Positions 44,149 through 52,957 of a DNA stretch of 64,000 bases are shown here, piece by piece. Origin of the DNA: Streptomyces sp. SID12488 (GTDB lineage: Bacteria > Actinomycetota > Actinomycetes > Streptomycetales > Streptomycetaceae). Where the stretch lies: NCBI RefSeq assembly GCF_010548275.1, contig NZ_JAAGLT010000004.1:310001-374000 (forward strand), in the 5' to 3' direction. Under the pieces are notes generated by a model. It was not told the origin of the DNA. It did not search any database and was given only the letters and a program-made list of their open reading frames with translations. Both the position numbers and the translations under genes were made by a program. Numbering within the stretch: the first letter of the stretch is position 1; the number at the start of each line of letters is the position of its first letter.

Positions 44149-44961
44149 GTGGACACCACCGGACCACGCACCGCCGAAAGTCTTGCCGCACGCTTCCACG
44201 ACGTCGACTCCTCCGGCGTCCCCGAGGACTTCATCGCCTATCTGCGGAAGATGGAGGAGAGCGAGAGCGGCCGCACCGTACGGGAGGCCACCTACCGGGC
44301 CGTGGAGGCAGCCGAGGGCAAGGGAGCGGACATCGGGTGCGGCGCGGGCCGTGCCGTCGCGGATCTCGTACGGCTCGGAAAGGACGCCGTGGGGGTCGAC
44401 AGTAGCCAGGCCATGGTCGACGCGGCCCTGGCCAGGTTCCCGCACTGTCGCGTCGTCACGGGCAGCGCCTTCGATCTGCCGTTCGAGGACGGTGAACTGT
44501 CGTGGTACCGGTCCGAGCGGACCTTTCTCCACTTCGGCGCTCCCGCCGAGGCGCTCTCCGAGGCCCGCAGGGTGCTGAGGCCGGGCGGGACAATCGTTCT
44601 CGCGGACCCCGATCTCGGGTCGATGGTGGTGAGTTCGCGGTTCCCGGAGACGACCGCCGCGGTCAAGGACGCGTTCTGCTCAGCCGTCCCGAATCCCCAC
44701 GCCGGCACCCACAGCGCCTGCCACCTCGCCGACGCGGGATTCACCGGCATCGAGGTCGTTCCCGTCCTGGCGACCCTGAACGACCACGCGTCCGCGTTCG
44801 ACGTGGTGCTGGAGCCGGCTCTGACAGCGGCTCTCGCCCGGGGCGCCGTCAGCGAGGAGGAGGCGGCGCGGTGGAAGGACGACTTGGGCGATCTCTCTCG
44901 CCGGCACGCCTTCACCGCGACGGCGACCTTCTTCGTCACCACGGCCCGCCTGGCGTCGTAG
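44149..44961 (+). CDS. class I SAM-dependent methyltransferase
   Basis: 270 aa from the GTG at 44149 (GGGAG upstream). Motif I reads GADIGCGAGRAVADL, followed by AVGVDSSQAMVDAAL (motif II), the post-II region SAFDLPFEDGELSWYRSER and LRPGGTIVLADPDL (motif III). This is the UbiE/Methyltransf_11 type, acting on a small molecule. It is convergent with the biosynthetic operon, and a tailoring role there is possible but unproven. Confidence 0.8.
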   Translation: MDTTGPRTAESLAARFHDVDSSGVPEDFIAYLRKMEESESGRTVREATYRAVEAAEGKGADIGCGAGRAVADLVRLGKDAVGVDSSQAMVDAALARFPHCRVVTGSAFDLPFEDGELSWYRSERTFLHFGAPAEALSEARRVLRPGGTIVLADPDLGSMVVSSRFPETTAAVKDAFCSAVPNPHAGTHSACHLADAGFTGIEVVPVLATLNDHASAFDVVLEPALTAALARGAVSEEEAARWKDDLGDLSRRHAFTATATFFVTTARLAS

Positions 44962-45176
44962 GGGCTGGTACACGCGGTGGAAAGGGAGTTGGAGCTGCTC
45001 ACCAAGGCGTGCACACGACGCCGAATCGGCTCGGCCGTGTGATGGGCGGCTCCTGGGCTCGCGGTCCCCTGGGCCGTCCGGGTCCACCGTGATCGTGCGA
45101 TCTCGGACGCCTGGTACGGAGTCTCGGGGAGTGCGGGGCCCCTGCTCCACCGGAGTGACGGTTCAGGGCCTGGCAG

Positions 45177-45213
45177 TCGGGTCGCCCGGGGACGAATCTC
45201 CCGGGCGACCCGA
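45177..45213 (-). terminator. terminator of the biosynthetic operon
   Basis: TCGGGTCGCCCGGG pairs perfectly with its complement (14 bp, 9-base loop), 17 bp past the last stop. It may also end the convergent methyltransferase transcript. 44962-45176 contains nothing recognisable. Confidence 0.85.
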
Positions 45214-45230
45214 ACCTCTCACTGAACCTC

Positions 45231-46892
45231 TCAGTCGGCCGAGCGGAGCTGAAGCCGTTCCCGGAGCAGGTTCTTCTGTACCTTGCCGGTGTTGTTGCGC
45301 GACAGTTCGGGCAGGAGTTCCAGGCGGGACGGCAGGCACCATTCGCTCATGCCGAGCCCGCCGAGCCAGTCGCGCAGGCCCTCGAGGGTGGGAGTGCGCT
45401 CCCCGGGGACGACGACCGCGCAGGCGAGCTCGCCGCCTTGGCTGCCCGGGTAGCCGACCAGGGCGACATCCCGTACGTCGGGGTGGTCCAGCAGTGCCGA
45501 CTCGACGTCACTGACCGGGATCATGATGTCGCCGATCCGGTCTTCGGCGCGGCCGTGCAGCCGCACACCGCCGTGGCCGTCCGGTGCCGCGAGGTCACCG
45601 GTGTCGTACCAGCCGTCGTTGTGCTCGGCGAGCACGGTCAGTCGGCCGTCGTCCCGGCCCCAGGTGGCCAGGCACAGCGAAGGGCCGCGGGCGAAGAGAC
45701 GCCCGGGTCGGTCGTCGCTGATCGGGTGGTCGGCCCGCAGGTCGATCTCGTGGCCCGGGGCGCAGCGCCCGACAGTGCGCCCGGCCAGGTCCGGGTGTTC
45801 TCCGGAGCGGGTGAAGATGTTGGCGCCCTCAGTCATGCCCCAGCCCACATCCAGCGGGATTCCGAAGGTCTCGGTCACCCTCCTGAACAGCGGCTGCGGG
45901 ACCGTGGTGCCTCCCGCGCGGATGATCCGCACGGTGGGCAGTCGCAGCGACGTGCGTTCCATCGCGTCGATCAGGGCGGAGAGGAAGAACGGGACGACGA
46001 CTATCCAGCTGACGTGGGCCTCGGCCAGGAAGGGGACGACGGCCTCCGGCTCCCAGCGGTCCGTCATGACCGCGCAGGCCCCACGGTGCAGCGGCATGAG
46101 GAGCCCCATGGTGAGGCCGACGATGTGCGTCGCCGCGTTCGGTGAGTAGACGCGGCTGTCGGGGCCGATGCCGTCGGCGGCTGCGACGCCGGAGTACCAG
46201 GCGTACGAGGTGTTGAGGGTGTGCAGCACGGCCTTCGGCTCGCCGGAGGTGCCGGAGGTGAACAGCACCAGGGAGACCCGGTCCGGGTCCACGACGGACG
46301 GATCCGGCAGGGTGGTGTGCTCCGTGTGCTCGAAGTACTCGCGGAAATCGAGTTCGCCGTGGTCCCCGTCGTCCCCGCCGTGCCCGTCTGCGGGCCGCTC
46401 GCCGAGCACCACACGGTGGCGCAGTGCGGGCAGCCGGGGTGCCATCTCGGCCAGCGCCGCGGCGTGCTCGAAGTTGTCCCACCGATCGATGGTCACGCAG
46501 ACGACGGCATCCAACCGGCGGAGCATCCGCTCCAGCTCACGGGGGCGGAACGCGCACATGATCGGCGCGGCGACGGCCCCGAGCCGGGCGCAGGCCAGTA
46601 CCAGCGGTCCGACCTGCCAGAGGTTCGGCAACTGCATCGCGACGACCTGACCGCTGCGCACCCCCAACGCGTGCAACGCGCCGGCGAAGCGGTCCACATA
46701 CTCGGCGTACTGCGCGTAGTTCAGCTGCAGGGTGCCCCGGCCGGCCTCCGACACGAGGAGGGCGGGGGCGTCGGGAGTCTCGGCACGCCACCGTGCCAGG
46801 TCGTCCAGGATGCTGCCGGCGCGCCAGAGGTCCTCCTTGAGGTACTGCTCCACGGTGGTGGCGGATGGGCGCAACGCGGTGATCGGGTTCAC
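45231..46892 (-). CDS. adenylate-forming enzyme, candidate diazotase (CreM-like) or CoA ligase
   Basis: About 553 aa from the GTG at 46892 (GGAG eight bases upstream). ANL-superfamily motifs: LVLFTSGTSGEPKAV (A3), GWGMTEG (A5), YDTGDLA (A7) and C-terminal RNNTGKVQKNLL with the adenylation Lys (A10). It most resembles cyclohexanecarboxylate/short-chain acyl ligases. In cremeomycin and avenalumic-acid pathways a ligase of this superfamily uses ATP and nitrite to diazotise an aromatic amine. With CreE/CreD-like genes in the same operon, that role is plausible for this enzyme or the one at 52954. Last gene of the operon. Confidence 0.8.
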   Translation of the reverse strand: MNPITALRPSATTVEQYLKEDLWRAGSILDDLARWRAETPDAPALLVSEAGRGTLQLNYAQYAEYVDRFAGALHALGVRSGQVVAMQLPNLWQVGPLVLACARLGAVAAPIMCAFRPRELERMLRRLDAVVCVTIDRWDNFEHAAALAEMAPRLPALRHRVVLGERPADGHGGDDGDHGELDFREYFEHTEHTTLPDPSVVDPDRVSLVLFTSGTSGEPKAVLHTLNTSYAWYSGVAAADGIGPDSRVYSPNAATHIVGLTMGLLMPLHRGACAVMTDRWEPEAVVPFLAEAHVSWIVVVPFFLSALIDAMERTSLRLPTVRIIRAGGTTVPQPLFRRVTETFGIPLDVGWGMTEGANIFTRSGEHPDLAGRTVGRCAPGHEIDLRADHPISDDRPGRLFARGPSLCLATWGRDDGRLTVLAEHNDGWYDTGDLAAPDGHGGVRLHGRAEDRIGDIMIPVSDVESALLDHPDVRDVALVGYPGSQGGELACAVVVPGERTPTLEGLRDWLGGLGMSEWCLPSRLELLPELSRNNTGKVQKNLLRERLQLRSAD

Positions 46893-46964
46893 AATTTCCA
46901 CTCCAATAATTCAATAGGATAAAATTGTGTGTTTTTCTTCTGTTTTATTCCTTCGAGGTAGCCC
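46893..46964 (-). other. AT-rich spacer between ketoreductase and ligase genes
   Basis: A 72-bp spacer of unusually low GC (TTTTTCTTCTGTTTTATTCC and similar), one of few gaps in the operon. It may hold an internal promoter or mRNA processing site for the ligase gene. Confidence 0.4.
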
Positions 46965-47681
46965 TCAGTGCCCCAGTCCGGCGCCTCCGTCGACCGGGAT
47001 CACGGCGCCGCGTACATATCCGGCACCGGCCAGGAACGCCACCGCGTCGGCGACCTCGTCGGGGTGGGCCGGCCGTCCGGCCGGGGTCTGCCGCAGCAAC
47101 TCCTGGCGCTGCTCCGCGGTGAGCGCACGGGTCATGTCCGTCTCGGTCAGGCCGGGCGCCACCACATTGCAGGTGATGTCCCGGGGGCCGAGCTCCTGGG
47201 ACAGTGACCGTGCGAAGCCGACCAGCCCCGCCTTCGCCGCCGCGTAGTTGGTCTGCCCGGCGGCGCCGTGGAGGGCCGCCGTGGAGGAGATCAGCACGAT
47301 ACGGCCATGGCGTTCCCGGAGCATGCCGCGCACCGCGCGCTGGGCGACGCGGAAGGCCCCGGTGAGGTTGGTGTCGATGACGGAGGTGAAGTCCGCCTCG
47401 CTCATCCGTACCAGCAGCCGGTCCTGGGTGGCGCCCGCGTTGGCGACCAGGACGGTGACCGGACCGTGGGTCGACTCGGCCTTGTTGAAGGCCTGGTCCA
47501 CCTGCTGACTGTTCGTCACATCGCACCGCACGGAAAGGAAACCCTCGTCGCCGGGTGGTGCCTCACTGCGGTAGGTCACCGTGACCAGGTCCCCGGCCGC
47601 CGCGAAGCGGCGGGCTATGGCCAGCCCGATCCCCCTGTTTCCCCCGGTCACCAGGACCGAGCGGGGTGTTGCCTGAGTCAT
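46965..47681 (-). CDS. FabG-type 3-oxoacyl-ACP reductase
   Basis: 238-aa short-chain dehydrogenase with cofactor motif TGGNRGIGLAIAR, NAG (VANAGAT), catalytic Ser (LISSTAALHGAAG) and YxxxK (NYAAAKAG). It should reduce beta-ketoacyl-ACP intermediates made by the KS pair encoded at 54626-56715. The ATG at 47681 follows GAAGG. A broken second copy of its 3' end lies at 43799. 243 bp separate it from creD; that gap holds 10-bp tandem repeats. Confidence 0.88.
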   Translation of the reverse strand: MTQATPRSVLVTGGNRGIGLAIARRFAAAGDLVTVTYRSEAPPGDEGFLSVRCDVTNSQQVDQAFNKAESTHGPVTVLVANAGATQDRLLVRMSEADFTSVIDTNLTGAFRVAQRAVRGMLRERHGRIVLISSTAALHGAAGQTNYAAAKAGLVGFARSLSQELGPRDITCNVVAPGLTETDMTRALTAEQRQELLRQTPAGRPAHPDEVADAVAFLAGAGYVRGAVIPVDGGAGLGH

Positions 47682-47703
47682 CGTGCCTTCGCTTCCCTTC
47701 CTG

Positions 47704-47735
47704 TCGTGCCCCGTCGTGCCCCGTCGTGCCCTGTC
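47704..47735 (-). repeat. 10-bp tandem repeat upstream of the ketoreductase gene
   Basis: Three copies of CGTGCCCCGT (the third with one change) in the spacer 47682-47924. The spacer contains no convincing gene. Confidence 0.6.
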
Positions 47736-47924
47736 GTGTTGTGCCGTCGGCGTCGGCCGGATCCGGTTCGTCCCCCACATGCCCCTGCGGCCACAGGGCG
47801 TGAGGATCGAGGTGCCCGGTGCCCAGCCGGATCGGCATCTTGGCGCAGACCGTCACCAGGAGGACGGCTCAGGGCCGGGGCGGGACGGACCTGCCCGCTG
47901 TCCTGCTCCCGCCGCTCGTATCGC

Positions 47925-49379
47925 TCATCGGACACCCCCGCTGTCTCCGTGGCCCCCGTATCTGCGCAGCGCCCGGTCGACCAGTGCGTCGGCCGCGCCC
48001 GTGTAGCGGGTCGGGTCGAGTAGTCCCGACAGCTCGGCGGGGGTGAAACAGGCCGACAGCCCGGGGTGGCCGGACAGCACCTCGCCGATCGTCCGCCCCG
48101 TGTCGGCCGCCTCGGCCGAGGCTGTCGCCAGCAGTTTCTTCGCGTGCGCCTTGCCGAGCACCGGGGCGAGTACGACCGCCAGTCGTTCGGTGACGATCGC
48201 GCCGCCCGTCAGGCCGAGGTTGGCCAGCATGCGTTCCGGGTGGACGATCAGGCCCTCCGCCAGCTCCACCGCCGTGTGCGCCGCGCCGCCCGCAAGCCGC
48301 AGTGCCTCCCGGAGCGGCTGCCACTCGGCGTGCCATGCCCCGGCGGGGCGTTCGTCCTCGGCCAGCAGGCACTGGGCCAACACCAGTGCGTACGCGGGGA
48401 CTTGGCGGGCGGCCGACACGATGAGGGTGGCGAGGGCCGGGTTGCGTTTCTGCGGCATCGCCGACGAGGCGCCTCGTCCCGCCGCCGCCGGCTCGGACAC
48501 CTCGCCGATCTCCGTACGGGACAGAGTCTGCACGTCCAGCGCGAACTTGCCGAGCGCCCCGGTGACCAGCTGAAGTACCGCGCCCAGTTCGGCGATCGGC
48601 GTGCGTACGGTGTGCCAGGGCAGCGTCGGCTCCGCCAGGCCGAGGGCCTTCGCGAAGGGGGCCAGCAATTCGATTCCGCCCTCGCTCCCCTCGGGCGGCC
48701 TGCCCGACCTTCCCGCCCTGTCGTCCAAGGTCGCGTACTCGCGGTATGCGGCCAACGTGCCGGCCGCGCCGCCGAGTTGGGCGGGGAGCTCACCGGCTAC
48801 CGCCCGTACTCGGGTCAGGGCGTCCGTGACGAGTTGAAGCCAGGTCGCTGCCTTCAGGCCGAGGGTGGTGGGTACCGCGTGCTGGGCCAGGGTGCGGGCC
48901 GCCAGGACGGTGTGGCGGTGGGTGTCCGCGAGTGCGGCCAGGGCGGTGGCGGTGCGTTCGAGGTCGGTGGCGATCAGGGTGAGTACGCGGCGGGCGATCA
49001 GCATGGCCGCCGAGTCCAGGATGTCCTGGCTGGTCGAACCCCGGTGTACGTACTCGGCGGCGGCCGGGTCCTTCTCGGCGACCACCTCGGTGAAGGCGGC
49101 GACCAGGGCGACCACCGGGTTGGCCGCGCCTCGGGCCGCGTGCGCCAGGGCGACCAGGTCCAGGCGGTCCGCGTGGGCCTGGGAGGCGATCGACGCGAGC
49201 GCGGCGGCAGGTGTCAGGCCGACCTCGAACTGGGCCTGGCACAAGGCAACTTCAACGTCCAGCATCGCCTGGAGCCATGCCTCGTCGGTCACTTCGGCCG
49301 CCGCCTGCGTGCCCGCCCATGTGGGTGCGAGCAGCCCCGCGTCGGTGCCGACGGACGCAGGGGCCGTCCTCCCGTTCAT
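47925..49379 (-). CDS. creD: nitrosuccinate lyase-like protein (CreD-like), fumarase superfamily
   Basis: 484 aa. Class II lyase signature SAMPQKRNP (GASSAMPQKRNPALA), catalytic-type EYVHRGSTSQDILDSA and HAVPTTLG segments. This superfamily includes adenylosuccinate lyase, 3-carboxymuconate cycloisomerase and CreD, which splits nitrosuccinate into fumarate and nitrous acid. The ATG overlaps the stop of the CreE-like gene by 4 bp, and that pairing is what assigns it to the nitrosuccinate branch rather than cycloisomerase. Confidence 0.85.
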   Translation of the reverse strand: MNGRTAPASVGTDAGLLAPTWAGTQAAAEVTDEAWLQAMLDVEVALCQAQFEVGLTPAAALASIASQAHADRLDLVALAHAARGAANPVVALVAAFTEVVAEKDPAAAEYVHRGSTSQDILDSAAMLIARRVLTLIATDLERTATALAALADTHRHTVLAARTLAQHAVPTTLGLKAATWLQLVTDALTRVRAVAGELPAQLGGAAGTLAAYREYATLDDRAGRSGRPPEGSEGGIELLAPFAKALGLAEPTLPWHTVRTPIAELGAVLQLVTGALGKFALDVQTLSRTEIGEVSEPAAAGRGASSAMPQKRNPALATLIVSAARQVPAYALVLAQCLLAEDERPAGAWHAEWQPLREALRLAGGAAHTAVELAEGLIVHPERMLANLGLTGGAIVTERLAVVLAPVLGKAHAKKLLATASAEAADTGRTIGEVLSGHPGLSACFTPAELSGLLDPTRYTGAADALVDRALRRYGGHGDSGGVR

Positions 49380-51442
49380 GATCGTCGACTCCCTGCGCCA
49401 GAAATCTGATGTGCAGTCAACTGGCTTGCTCGAGGCTGTTGTTCATGCTTCCCCAGTCCCGCTCCCAGCCCCAGTACCGCCCGCGCTATCGCGTCCGAGT
49501 CCTCCAGTGTCACCGAGCCCACGCCTGGTCTGATGCCTACCGCCGTCACCCAGCGAACCCCCTCCGTCGGCACCCCGAACGCGAACCGGCGCGGATGCGG
49601 TCGCCCCGCCGCGTCCAACAGCCGGGGCGCGCCGTCACTCACCGCCATCCCGCCCGTCTCGTGTGCCTCGTGACCGCCCGGCCGGTACGGGACGCACCCG
49701 CCCTCCGCCAGCAGCCCCCGCAGCAGCGGATCGGCGCTGCGCCGCAGGTCGATGCCGGGCAGCCGCGCCTCGACGAGCGCCCTCACCAGCACCGGCTGCT
49801 CCGACACCTCCTCCGCGTCCACGAGGAAACCGGGCCCACGGAGACTGTCCTCACCGTCTGTCGGACGCACCCGCATCCCCGGACCGACCACCTGCAGCAC
49901 CTCCGCCTCGATCAGCGCGATCAGCTGCTCGATCCGGAACGCGGGCGGGCCGATCGACGTGAACGCGTTCAACGGCGTGTACCAGCCGTCCAGTTCGGCC
50001 CGGTACGACTCACCGGCGACCCCGCCGTGATCGACCACCAGCCGGACCTCGTTGCGCAGGTCCCGCAACGCGTCCAGCGCTGCTTTCAGCGGCCCGTTCA
50101 CATTGCCGAGGCGGGCGGCGGAGACGTCCTGCCGCAGGTATGCGAGCAGCCAGTGCCGGAAGTCGGCGCGATCCGTGAAGTGCCTGTCTCCGTAAGGACG
50201 TTCAACGCGCCGCCAGTCCCATCGCTCGTCGGGCGGTACGTCGAACCGGTCGAGGAGCGCCGACTCGGCGTCGCGGCCCGCGAGGCAGGACCGCACGAAC
50301 TCCGTTGCCACCGAAGGGCCTTGGGCGGCCCGGAGCAACGCCTCGTAGTAGACGGTCCGGACCTCTCGGTCGATCAGTGGCCAGATGTCGCTGCGGAAGC
50401 CGACCGGCCGCCGTCGCCGGAGTCCCGCGATGACCTCCGGGGTCAGGAAGCGGGGGTGGTGGCGGCCCAGTGCGCCCTTCTCGTTCTCGCCGCGTGCGTG
50501 GTACGGCACACCGCGTCGCGAACCGGCGTACAGCACCGGCTCGTTGCCGCTCGGGATGTACACGAGCCCCGCACCATGGCCGTCCTGGTCACCCTGCTTG
50601 AACGTGCCGCCGCGGCCCTCGGTGAGCAGCGCCAACTGGTCGAAGAAGTTCAGGCCGAGTCCGCGCAGAGCGACGGGGGTGCCGGGGCGGATTCCGCTCA
50701 GGTCGGCGTCGGCCGGGTTGGCGGGACCCACGAAGGACACGCCGGCCCCGACACGGGTACCAGCACCAGTGGTTGTACCGGTGCCGGCACTTGCGTGGCG
50801 GGCGGCGAAGGACCGCAGGTCCCGTTCCTCCGGGCTCGGGGACAACTGCCCGTGTCCCAGGGCCAGTACGACCGCGTCCAGGTCGGTGAGGCGGTCGTCG
50901 TCCGCCAGGGTCACTCTCTGGCGGGAGCCCGGGGAGTGACCGTCCTCGTCGGACAGTGCGATCGCCGTCGTCCGGTGTGTGTGGACCGTGACCTCGGGCG
51001 GGGCGGTGCGTAACAGGCGCCGGAAGACCCACTCCAGGTAGTGGCCGTGGAAGGCGCGGGTCGGGTAGGTGTCCGGGCCGATGCGGCGGGCCTCCGCCCG
51101 GACCGGGGGCGGGTACGCGCCCGATTCCAGGGTGCGCGCCCACTCGTACAGGCTCGGGCCTGGTATCGACGGGCCCTCGCACGGCACGCTGTCGTCGGTG
51201 AACAGGGTCACCTGGGAGGCGACCGTGTTCATCAGCAGTTCGGGTGGCTGGTCGGTGCGCCACACCGCGCCCGGGCCCGGCGGGTACGGGTCGACGAGGT
51301 GAACCACGACCGGGCGGCCGGCCTCGCCCGCGTTGGCGCAGAGTCGCTCCAGGACCGAGAGCCCGCGCGGACCGGCGCCGATCACGCACACGGTGATGGA
51401 GTCACGGGCGTCGCCCGAAAGGCCGGGTCCGGGTCCGGTCAT
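49376..51442 (-). CDS. creE: CreE-like FAD monooxygenase (L-aspartate N-oxygenation to nitrosuccinate)
   Basis: 688 aa from the ATG at 51442, chosen because it overlaps the preceding stop (ATGA). N-terminal FAD-binding VCVIGAGPRGLSVLERL, second nucleotide site VVLALGHGQ, and long CreE-type C-terminal region with GLGLNFFDQLALLTEGRGG and SGNEPVLYAGSRRGVPYHAR. CreE enzymes oxidise the amino group of aspartate stepwise to nitrosuccinate, which CreD cleaves to nitrous acid. A longer upstream start (51637) would overlap the SDR gene by ~200 bp and is unlikely. Confidence 0.88.
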   Translation of the reverse strand: MTGPGPGLSGDARDSITVCVIGAGPRGLSVLERLCANAGEAGRPVVVHLVDPYPPGPGAVWRTDQPPELLMNTVASQVTLFTDDSVPCEGPSIPGPSLYEWARTLESGAYPPPVRAEARRIGPDTYPTRAFHGHYLEWVFRRLLRTAPPEVTVHTHRTTAIALSDEDGHSPGSRQRVTLADDDRLTDLDAVVLALGHGQLSPSPEERDLRSFAARHASAGTGTTTGAGTRVGAGVSFVGPANPADADLSGIRPGTPVALRGLGLNFFDQLALLTEGRGGTFKQGDQDGHGAGLVYIPSGNEPVLYAGSRRGVPYHARGENEKGALGRHHPRFLTPEVIAGLRRRRPVGFRSDIWPLIDREVRTVYYEALLRAAQGPSVATEFVRSCLAGRDAESALLDRFDVPPDERWDWRRVERPYGDRHFTDRADFRHWLLAYLRQDVSAARLGNVNGPLKAALDALRDLRNEVRLVVDHGGVAGESYRAELDGWYTPLNAFTSIGPPAFRIEQLIALIEAEVLQVVGPGMRVRPTDGEDSLRGPGFLVDAEEVSEQPVLVRALVEARLPGIDLRRSADPLLRGLLAEGGCVPYRPGGHEAHETGGMAVSDGAPRLLDAAGRPHPRRFAFGVPTEGVRWVTAVGIRPGVGSVTLEDSDAIARAVLGLGAGLGKHEQQPRASQLTAHQISGAGSRRS

Positions 51443-52368
51443 TCCTGGCCCAGCCTGTCGCGCCAGCTCGGCCGCAGCGGCTTCCAGCCAAGTTCCGTAC
51501 GCGCCCGGGCGTTCGAAGCGCCGGCCGCCGCGGTGAGTTGGTGGGCCATGAACCAGCCGAGCAACCGGGGTGCCATCTCCGCAGGGATCGCGGGCGGCGC
51601 CGGAGCGTCCAGCGCCCGGGCGTAGTGGGGCAACCACTGGGCGGCCGGGGCCGGTTCGTCGTCCGTGATGTGGAAGACGCCGGTGGCCTCCGACTCCACG
51701 GCGGCCACCGCCGCCCCCACGGCGTCCTCCACATGCAGGAACGAGGTGACCCCGGCCCCGTCTCCGGGCAGCGGGAACTTCCCCGCCAGTACGAATTGCG
51801 CGGTCCCGCCGCCGGTACGGGCGTACGCGGTGCCGGGTCCGTACAGCGACCCGTACCGCAGCACCGCGCCACTCAACTCCGGTGCAGCGCCCAGCACTTG
51901 TGCCTCAAGCTTGGCGACCGCCTGTACGGTGGCCGCCCAGCCGGGGTCCGGGGCGTCCACGTACAGCGGTACGTCCTCGTCGACGAGCGTGTCGCCGGTC
52001 GGCGCGGATGCGAAGGCAATGGACTGCGCGACCAGCCGCCGGGCACCGGCCGCCCGGGCCGCCGCGACCAGGTTGGCGGTGCCCTCCGTGCGCAGTCGCG
52101 CGGTCTGGGCGAAAGCCCCCGCTGGGTCGTCGCCCATCAGCCGCAGCGCCGTCAACTGATGGACGACCACCTCAGGGCGTGCGTCCGACACTGCGGCCAG
52201 CAGTGCTTCCCGGTCGAGAACGTCGGCGACCACGATCGCGTCCGCTTCCGGAGCGCGGGCCCGGGACTCCTCCCGTACCAGCGCGCTCACCTGGTGGCCC
52301 CGCGCCCGCAGCGCGCCCACCAGGGGACGGCCGACCACTCCGGTGGATCCTGCGACAAGTATCCGCAT
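51439..52368 (-). CDS. NAD(P)-dependent epimerase/reductase family protein (extended SDR)
   Basis: 309 aa from the ATG at 52368 (AAGGACTG upstream). Rossmann motif ILVAGSTGVVGRPLVGAL and a later LRYGSLYGPGTAY, HVEDAVGAAVAAVES pattern mark an NAD-dependent epimerase/dehydratase-like SDR. The canonical YxxxK is not obvious; WAATVQAVAKLEAQ takes its place. In a diazo pathway an NAD(P)H enzyme is needed to replace the diazo group by hydride. This gene, between CreE-like and ligase genes, is a candidate for that step (inference). Confidence 0.78.
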   Translation of the reverse strand: MRILVAGSTGVVGRPLVGALRARGHQVSALVREESRARAPEADAIVVADVLDREALLAAVSDARPEVVVHQLTALRLMGDDPAGAFAQTARLRTEGTANLVAAARAAGARRLVAQSIAFASAPTGDTLVDEDVPLYVDAPDPGWAATVQAVAKLEAQVLGAAPELSGAVLRYGSLYGPGTAYARTGGGTAQFVLAGKFPLPGDGAGVTSFLHVEDAVGAAVAAVESEATGVFHITDDEPAPAAQWLPHYARALDAPAPPAIPAEMAPRLLGWFMAHQLTAAAGASNARARTELGWKPLRPSWRDRLGQE

Positions 52369-52372
52369 GGCG

Positions 52373-52957
52373 TCAGTCCTTCGTATCGTTCGTATCGTTG
52401 TGGACAAGGGGTGTGCGTACGCGCATCAGCAGTCGGCATGCCTTGTCGCCGTCGCGCAGGCATGTCTCGGCGCGGTTCTCCGTCAGGGTGACGCCGAGGC
52501 CCTCGGACCAGCCCGCGTGGATGTCGGTGCACGGGCACTGGTAGCCGTCCAGTGAACCGGCCATCCGCACCATGGTGACGGCGAAGCTGCGGCGCAGGGT
52601 GAGGACGATCAGGCCGTCGTCATCGGTCGTGTCCTCGACCTCCGTGGAGGCGTTGCGCAGTTCCGGCGGGAACATCCGGTCCCCGCAGTCGTCGTACCGG
52701 CGGCGCAGTTCCTCCAGGTCCTTGAGGGTGTCGCCGGTGGCGGGGAGCGGGCCGGCCAGGCGGCCGACGCGCTGTCCGACGTGCGTCGCGACCTTGCGCA
52801 GCGCCTCGGCGTTTAGCTCGTTCGCCGCCTCCTGCCCGAACCGGCTCGCCACTCCCTGGTACCAGTTCGCGTCGTGCTGCCACCACAGCCGGTACGCCTC
52901 GCTCGCCCGGGCACGGTAGTTGACGTCCCCCGTACCTGTACCCGTACCCGTGCTCAT
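52373..52957 (-). CDS. unassigned cluster protein, 194 aa
   Basis: No confident family. An N-terminal helical part (YRLWWQHDANWYQGVASRFG, EAANELNAEALRKVATHVGQ) precedes a beta-rich part with GYQCPCTDIHAGWSEGL and a C-terminal ETCLRDGDKACRLLMRV. The Cys-Pro-Cys, His and later two Cys could bind metal. The end recalls V4R/DUF6125-like or thiazoline-carboxylate-hydrolase-like sequences, but only weakly. The ATG overlaps the upstream ligase stop (ATGA), so it is part of the operon. Confidence 0.7.
   Translation of the reverse strand: MSTGTGTGTGDVNYRARASEAYRLWWQHDANWYQGVASRFGQEAANELNAEALRKVATHVGQRVGRLAGPLPATGDTLKDLEELRRRYDDCGDRMFPPELRNASTEVEDTTDDDGLIVLTLRRSFAVTMVRMAGSLDGYQCPCTDIHAGWSEGLGVTLTENRAETCLRDGDKACRLLMRVRTPLVHNDTNDTKD

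Noticed and set aside
47678..47935. 85-codon leftward ORF overlapping creD's end and the ketoreductase start by a few bases
   Set aside because: The overlaps look like translational coupling, but third-position GC falls to about half after 25 codons and the end is a repeat-derived RRGTTG sequence. Probably chance.
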